Part shown: positions 60,140-64,000 of the stretch, piece by piece
Layout of the letters: each line of letters opens with the position of its first letter
Numbering within the stretch: the first letter of the stretch is position 1
Source of the DNA: Marinibaculum sp040216765
GTDB taxonomy: Bacteria > Pseudomonadota > Alphaproteobacteria > Ferrovibrionales > Ferrovibrionaceae
DNA: 64,000 nucleotides
Direction of reading: 5' to 3'
Assembly: GCA_040216765.1 (NCBI GenBank)
Contig: JAVJON010000036.1
Span: 1-64,000 of the forward strand
Notes under the pieces: model-generated
The model's database searches: none
Told to the model about the DNA's origin: nothing
Seen by the model: the letters and a program-made list of their open reading frames with translations, nothing else
Position numbers and translations under genes: made by a program

Positions 60140-61390
60140 ATGGGAAGCGGCAGAAGCGGCCTGATCGTTGCGCTGGATGTCGGCACCACCAAGGTGTCCT
60201 GCTTCGTTGCGCGCAACCTGCACGGCCAGCCGCGGATCGTGGGCATCGGGCACCAGGCGGCGCGCGGCATGCGCGCCGGCGCGGTGATCGACATGGATGC
60301 GGTGGAGGGTGCGGTCCGCGCGGCGGTGGATTCCGCGGAGCGGATGAGCGGCGAGAAGGCACGCGAGGTGCTGATCAGCCTGTCGGCCGGGCAGCCCGTG
60401 TCGCAGATGGTGAACCTGGACGTGTCGATCGCCGGCCATGCGGTCACCGATGGCGATGTGCGGCGGGTGCTGGCCCGGGCGCGCGCGCTGGAGGTCGAGG
60501 CCGACAGGCATATCGTCCATGCCATCCCGACCAGCTTCGATATCGACGGCTGCCGCGGGATCCGCGATCCGCGCGGCATGTACGGCGAACGGCTCGGCGT
60601 GACGATGAACCTGATCACGGCGTCGACCGGGCCGATGCGCAACCTCGCCAACTGCGTGGCGCGGGCGCATCTGGACCTGGAAGCCGTCGTGGTCTCGCCC
60701 TATGCCGCGGGCCTGGCCTGCCTGGAAGACGACCAGATGGAGCTCGGTGTCGCGGTCATCGACATGGGCGGCGGGACCACCAAGATCGGCGTGTTCTACG
60801 ACGGCGGCCTGGTCTTCGCCGACGCCGTGCCGGTGGGCGGCGCCCATGTGACCACGGACATCGCCCGCGGCCTGACCACCACCCTGGACACCGCGGAGCG
60901 GCTGAAGGTCGTGCATGGCAGCGCGCTGTCGACGCATATCGACGAGCAGCAGCAGATCGAGATCCGCCAGGTCGGCGACCATGACCGGCACTCGGTCACC
61001 CAGATCCCGCGCTCCTACCTGACCGGCATCATCCGCCCGCGGGTGGAGGAGACCCTGGAACTGGTGCGCGACCGGCTGGAGCATTCCGGCTTCTCGCGCC
61101 TGGCCGGGCGCCAGGTGGTGCTTACCGGCGGGGCCTCGCAGCTCGGCGGCATGCGGGAGCTGGCATCCCGGATCCTCGACAAGCAGGTTCTGATCGGGCG
61201 GCCGATCCGCGTGTCCGGCCTTGCCGAGGCCACTGGCGGCCCCGGCTTCAGCACCTGTGCCGGGCTGCTCAGCTACGCGCTGCGCGAACATGCCCGGCTG
61301 GACGATCCGACAGAGAGCGAATTGCCTGAGCCGATACCCTCGACGGGGCGGATCGCCAGGATGGGGAAATGGCTGATGGCGAATTTCTAG
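60140..61390 (+). CDS. ftsA: cell division protein FtsA
   Basis: FtsA is the actin-like membrane tether of FtsZ. The 416 residues show LIVALDVGTTKVSCFVARNLHG, the 1C domain (GAVIDMDAVEGAVRAAVDSAERMSGEKAREVLISLS), AVIDMGGGTTKIGVFYDG, VVLTGGASQLGGMRELA and the C-terminal amphipathic helix GRIARMGKWLMANF that binds the membrane. A GTG three bases upstream is also possible. It follows ftsQ after 31 bases. Confidence 0.96.
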   Translation: MGSGRSGLIVALDVGTTKVSCFVARNLHGQPRIVGIGHQAARGMRAGAVIDMDAVEGAVRAAVDSAERMSGEKAREVLISLSAGQPVSQMVNLDVSIAGHAVTDGDVRRVLARARALEVEADRHIVHAIPTSFDIDGCRGIRDPRGMYGERLGVTMNLITASTGPMRNLANCVARAHLDLEAVVVSPYAAGLACLEDDQMELGVAVIDMGGGTTKIGVFYDGGLVFADAVPVGGAHVTTDIARGLTTTLDTAERLKVVHGSALSTHIDEQQQIEIRQVGDHDRHSVTQIPRSYLTGIIRPRVEETLELVRDRLEHSGFSRLAGRQVVLTGGASQLGGMRELASRILDKQVLIGRPIRVSGLAEATGGPGFSTCAGLLSYALREHARLDDPTESELPEPIPSTGRIARMGKWLMANF

Positions 61391-61550
61391 GCATGGCGGC
61401 GGGCCGGGGGGGATCCGCCGCCATGCAGGCCAGGACCGGGCTTCGGCCCGGATTGCGTGGTCCCGGCAATCGGATACGGGACAGCGGCACTCGGGGCGGT
61501 GTCGAAGGTGAGAGCGACCCAGTGAAGGATAGGTCAGGAGGACCGCAGCT

Positions 61551-63377
61551 ATGACGTTGAACTTCAGTACCCAGGAGCCGCTGGAACTGCGTCCGCGTAT
61601 TATCGTGGTAGGTGTCGGCGGCGCCGGCGGCAATGCCGTCAACAACATGATCTCCTCCAACCTGGAGGGCGCCACCTTCGTGGTGGCGAACACCGATGCC
61701 CAGGCCCTGGCGAAGTCGGCCACCGACCGGCGCATCCAGCTCGGCGTCGACCTGACGGAAGGGCTGGGCGCCGGCTCCCGGCCCGATGTCGGCCGGGCCG
61801 CGGCCGAGGAGGCGATCGAGGAGATCGCCGAGCATCTGCAGGGCTGCCACATGGCCTTCGTCACCGCCGGCATGGGCGGCGGCACCGGCACCGGGGCGGC
61901 GCCCGTCATCGCGCGGGTCGCCAAGGAGATGAACATCCTGACCGTCGGCGTGGTCACCAAGCCCTTCCAGTTCGAGGGCGGCCACCGGATGCGCACGGCG
62001 GAGACCGGGATCGAGGAGCTGCAGCACTTCGTCGATACCCTGATCGTGATCCCCAACCAGAACCTGTTCCGCCTGGCGAACGAGAAGACCACCTTCGCCG
62101 ACGCCTTCCGGATGGCGGACGAGGTGCTGCATTGCGGCGTGCGCGGCATCACCGACCTGATGGTGATGCCCGGCCTGATCAATCTCGACTTCGCCGACGT
62201 CCGCACGGTGATGAGCGAGATGGGCAAGGCGATGATGGGCACCGGCGAGGCCGAGGGCGAGAACCGGGCGATCGAGGCGGCCAACCGCGCCATCGCCAAC
62301 CCGCTGCTCGACGAGGTCTCGATGAAGGGCGCCCGTGGCGTCCTGATCAACATCACCGGCGGCATGGACCTGACCCTGTACGAGGTCGACGAGGCCGCCA
62401 ACAAGATCCGCGAGGAGGTCGACGGCGACGCCAACATCATCGTCGGCTCCACCCTCAGCGAGGAGATGTCCGGCAGCATGCGGGTGACCGTGGTGGCCAC
62501 CGGCATCGATGTCGGCATCGAGATCGAGCAGCCGCCGAAGTCGCGGACCGGCTATACCGGCAATGTGACGCCGATGCGTGCCGGCTATGTCGATCCCCGT
62601 GGCGAGGGCGCGGCCGGCGGTGTCGCGGCGGCCTCGGCCATCCCGGCGGCGCCGGCTTCGGTCGCCGGCCAGGCCTATGCGGCCGGCGCCACCCGCACCC
62701 AGATGGTGTCGACCGGCAGTGCCGTGCTGGCGGAGGAAACCTATCCGCGGCAGCACGAGGACGATCTGGCCGACGCCTTCCAGCAGGCCCTGGACCCGGA
62801 ACCCGAGCCGGAGCGCCAGGGTCGCAGTTCGGCGATCGAGCAGCAGGCCGATTACGGGCTGGATCCGGTCGAGGAGCCGGCCCAGCGCAGCCTGCTGGGC
62901 GATCCGGAGCCGCAGCAGCGCATGCGTGCCGAGCCGGCGCCGTCCTCCCGTGACCGTGGGGCGGCCGAGGCCCCCTTCGTCGCGCCGGAGCCGATGCGCC
63001 CGCCGCGCCGTCCCGAGCCCCGCCAGGCCGAGCAGCGTCACCCGGCGGAGCCGGCGCCGCGGGCCGCCGACGAGAGCGGGCAGCAGGGCGAACCGCGGAT
63101 GCGGCGTCCCAGCATCTTCCGTCGCATGACCGGTGTCGGCATCACCCGTCCCGACGAGGACCTGGAGAAGACCGCGGGCCTGGCCGCGGAACCGGTGGCG
63201 GAGCCCGCACGGCCCCGGGCGCCGGCAGCCCGGCCGGCACAACCCGCCGCCCGCCCGCAGCAGGCCGCCAAACCCTCGACCCTGGGCGGGCTGGACCCGG
63301 CCGATCGTCTGCCGCGGACCGCGGACGAGGACGATCTGCTGGAGATCCCGGCCTTCCTGCGCCGGCAGGCGAACTGA
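61551..63377 (+). CDS. ftsZ: cell division protein FtsZ
   Basis: FtsZ is the tubulin-like GTPase that forms the Z ring. The core (about 15-335) has VVGVGGAGGNAVNNMI, the GTP loop MGGGTGTGAAPVIARVAKEM at about 105-124, NQNLFRLANEKTTFADAFRMAD and GITDLMVMPGLINLDFADVR. A 608-residue length comes from a linker of about 255 residues, rich in Pro, Glu, Arg and Ala, before the C-terminal peptide DLLEIPAFLRRQ that binds FtsA. An AGGAGG-like site precedes the ATG. A 160-base gap separates it from ftsA, enough for its own promoter. Confidence 0.97.
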   Translation: MTLNFSTQEPLELRPRIIVVGVGGAGGNAVNNMISSNLEGATFVVANTDAQALAKSATDRRIQLGVDLTEGLGAGSRPDVGRAAAEEAIEEIAEHLQGCHMAFVTAGMGGGTGTGAAPVIARVAKEMNILTVGVVTKPFQFEGGHRMRTAETGIEELQHFVDTLIVIPNQNLFRLANEKTTFADAFRMADEVLHCGVRGITDLMVMPGLINLDFADVRTVMSEMGKAMMGTGEAEGENRAIEAANRAIANPLLDEVSMKGARGVLINITGGMDLTLYEVDEAANKIREEVDGDANIIVGSTLSEEMSGSMRVTVVATGIDVGIEIEQPPKSRTGYTGNVTPMRAGYVDPRGEGAAGGVAAASAIPAAPASVAGQAYAAGATRTQMVSTGSAVLAEETYPRQHEDDLADAFQQALDPEPEPERQGRSSAIEQQADYGLDPVEEPAQRSLLGDPEPQQRMRAEPAPSSRDRGAAEAPFVAPEPMRPPRRPEPRQAEQRHPAEPAPRAADESGQQGEPRMRRPSIFRRMTGVGITRPDEDLEKTAGLAAEPVAEPARPRAPAARPAQPAARPQQAAKPSTLGGLDPADRLPRTADEDDLLEIPAFLRRQAN

Positions 63378-63407
63378 CCGGCGGACCCCGGCTTCGGGTC
63401 CACCCTC

Positions 63408-63428
63408 CCCTCCGGGCAGTCCGGAGGG
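63408..63428 (+). terminator. hairpin after ftsZ
   Basis: A perfect 8-bp stem, CCCTCCGG with CCGGAGGG, around a 5-base loop starts 31 bases after the ftsZ stop. No T run follows, so it would act weakly or with Rho. The larger hairpin at 63481-63507 may support it. Confidence 0.4.
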
Positions 63429-63480
63429 AACTGAGTAGCCGCCGCGATACCGTGTCGCGGGCCGGAAGTGCCGGCCGCCC

Positions 63481-63507
63481 TGCCCGGCCCCCATAGGGGG
63501 TCGGGCA
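63481..63507. repeat. strong 12-bp inverted repeat
   Basis: TGCCCGGCCCCC pairs with GGGGGTCGGGCA (one G-T wobble) over a 3-base loop. This is a very stable hairpin for RNA from either strand. No T tract follows. It may be a terminator stem or a dispersed palindromic unit like those at 33562-33675. Confidence 0.45.
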
Positions 63508-63985
63508 GGGGGCGCGGCGGCGCGCGGGCTTGCATCGCCGGCAATGCCATGCACCTGTGCGCCGACATCCCCGGCCGGCCGCTCCGCAGGGGCCGCCCGG
63601 GACCCTGCGAATCTGTTGCAATGCTCCGGAAATCCCAATTTTTTCAACGCGCTACCGCAGTGCAGCGAGTTACATGTTGTAACAGAGAGTGATTTGAGAA
63701 GCGGTTCGCGCGTCTGATATCTACAACCTGGGCACAAGGCGGTACGCCATTGCCGGCCGGGGATGTTCGAGGCCCTGTCGGAAATGGTCCTGCCTGACCC
63801 GGGGGGTAGATGATGGGCCGGCACGCGAGGTGTCCGGTCCGGCCCGGACATGGCCAGCAGGTATTGCGGCCGCAGGACGGGCAGCCGCCCAGTTGAGTAC
63901 GGGCAGGATCGGATGCGGAAGCTTCGGCAGACGGTCCGGTCATGCGGCCCGGATGTCGGGATCCGCCGGAGTGAAGAACGGCTTG

Positions 63986-64000
63986 ATGATGTTTCAAAGG
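63986..64000 (+). CDS. lpxC: probable start of lpxC (cut by window edge)
   Basis: Only five codons are visible, ATG ATG TTT CAA AGG (MMFQR). LpxC, the deacetylase of lipid A synthesis, often begins with a short tail and QRT and usually follows ftsZ in alphaproteobacteria. An in-frame GTG at 63971 could also be the start. The call rests on position and two residues, so it is weak. Confidence 0.35.

Larger units (their letters stand above)
63378..63985. other. non-coding gap between ftsZ and probable lpxC
   Basis: About 600 bases without a credible gene. Contents: a CCCTCCGG/CCGGAGGG hairpin (63408-63428) that may end ftsZ transcription, a longer hairpin at 63481-63507, an AT-richer stretch (63620-63700) with the palindrome GTTACA-TGT-TGTAAC (63669-63683), and then GC-rich DNA. 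A promoter for the next gene is likely here, but no -35/-10 pair is convincing. Confidence 0.5.

Noticed and set aside
63644..63997. 117-codon minus-strand frame after ftsZ
   Set aside because: It is rich in Pro, Gly and Cys with no fold pattern, no ribosome site, and it crosses the AT-rich regulatory region.

Overview
The window is high-GC alphaproteobacterial DNA, nearly fully coding. It falls into two parts that join inside one intact metH frame.

Left part (about 1-23.2 kb). This is a Hyphomicrobiales-type flagellar regulon. On the minus strand lie two tandem flagellin genes (one cut by the window edge), then fliP, fliL, flgH, a motE-like gene, flgI, flgA, flgG, fliE, flgC, flgB, an uncharacterised membrane protein, fliI, flgF and a DUF1217 protein. 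On the plus strand lie motA (without motB), fliM, fliN, fliG, flhB and a small conserved protein. They are followed by two minus-strand LuxR-type regulators placed like VisR and VisN. This order, with a separate motA, a motE and the VisNR pair, is the layout known from Sinorhizobium and relatives. After it come a MATE efflux gene, a DUF2946-like protein, a PCuAC copper chaperone and metH.

Right part (about 23.2-64 kb). Codon choice becomes strongly biased to CTG and GAG from about position 23,170, inside metH, and stays so to the end. This part holds a LysR regulator divergent from malate synthase G (glcB), a VapBC-type toxin-antitoxin pair with a palindromic operator, and a CPA1 Na+/H+ antiporter fused to a cyclic-nucleotide-binding domain. 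An aldo/keto reductase without the usual catalytic histidine, a VOC protein, a flavin reductase, an SDR, a fused hydantoinase/5-oxoprolinase, a motA-motB stator pair and an EamA transporter follow. Last come an AmpD-like amidase, the RNase P RNA gene and the complete division and cell-wall cluster mraZ-rsmH-ftsL-ftsI-murE-murF-mraY-murD-ftsW-murG-murC-murB-ddl-ftsQ-ftsA-ftsZ. The first codons of a probable lpxC sit at the right edge.

How the genes work together. The left part builds rod, P and L rings, export gate, C ring, stator and filament, under VisNR-like control. The right part makes lipid II from UDP-MurNAc precursors (murB, murC, murD, murE, murF, ddl, mraY, murG) and the septal synthase and divisome (ftsW, ftsI, ftsL, ftsQ, ftsA, ftsZ). 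Its operon is probably repressed by MraZ at four TGGG boxes.

No CRISPR array, insertion sequence, prophage or tRNA gene was seen. The most unusual signal is the composition break inside metH. It suggests either a chimeric assembly or a recombination junction at a conserved gene, so physical linkage of the two parts should not be assumed.
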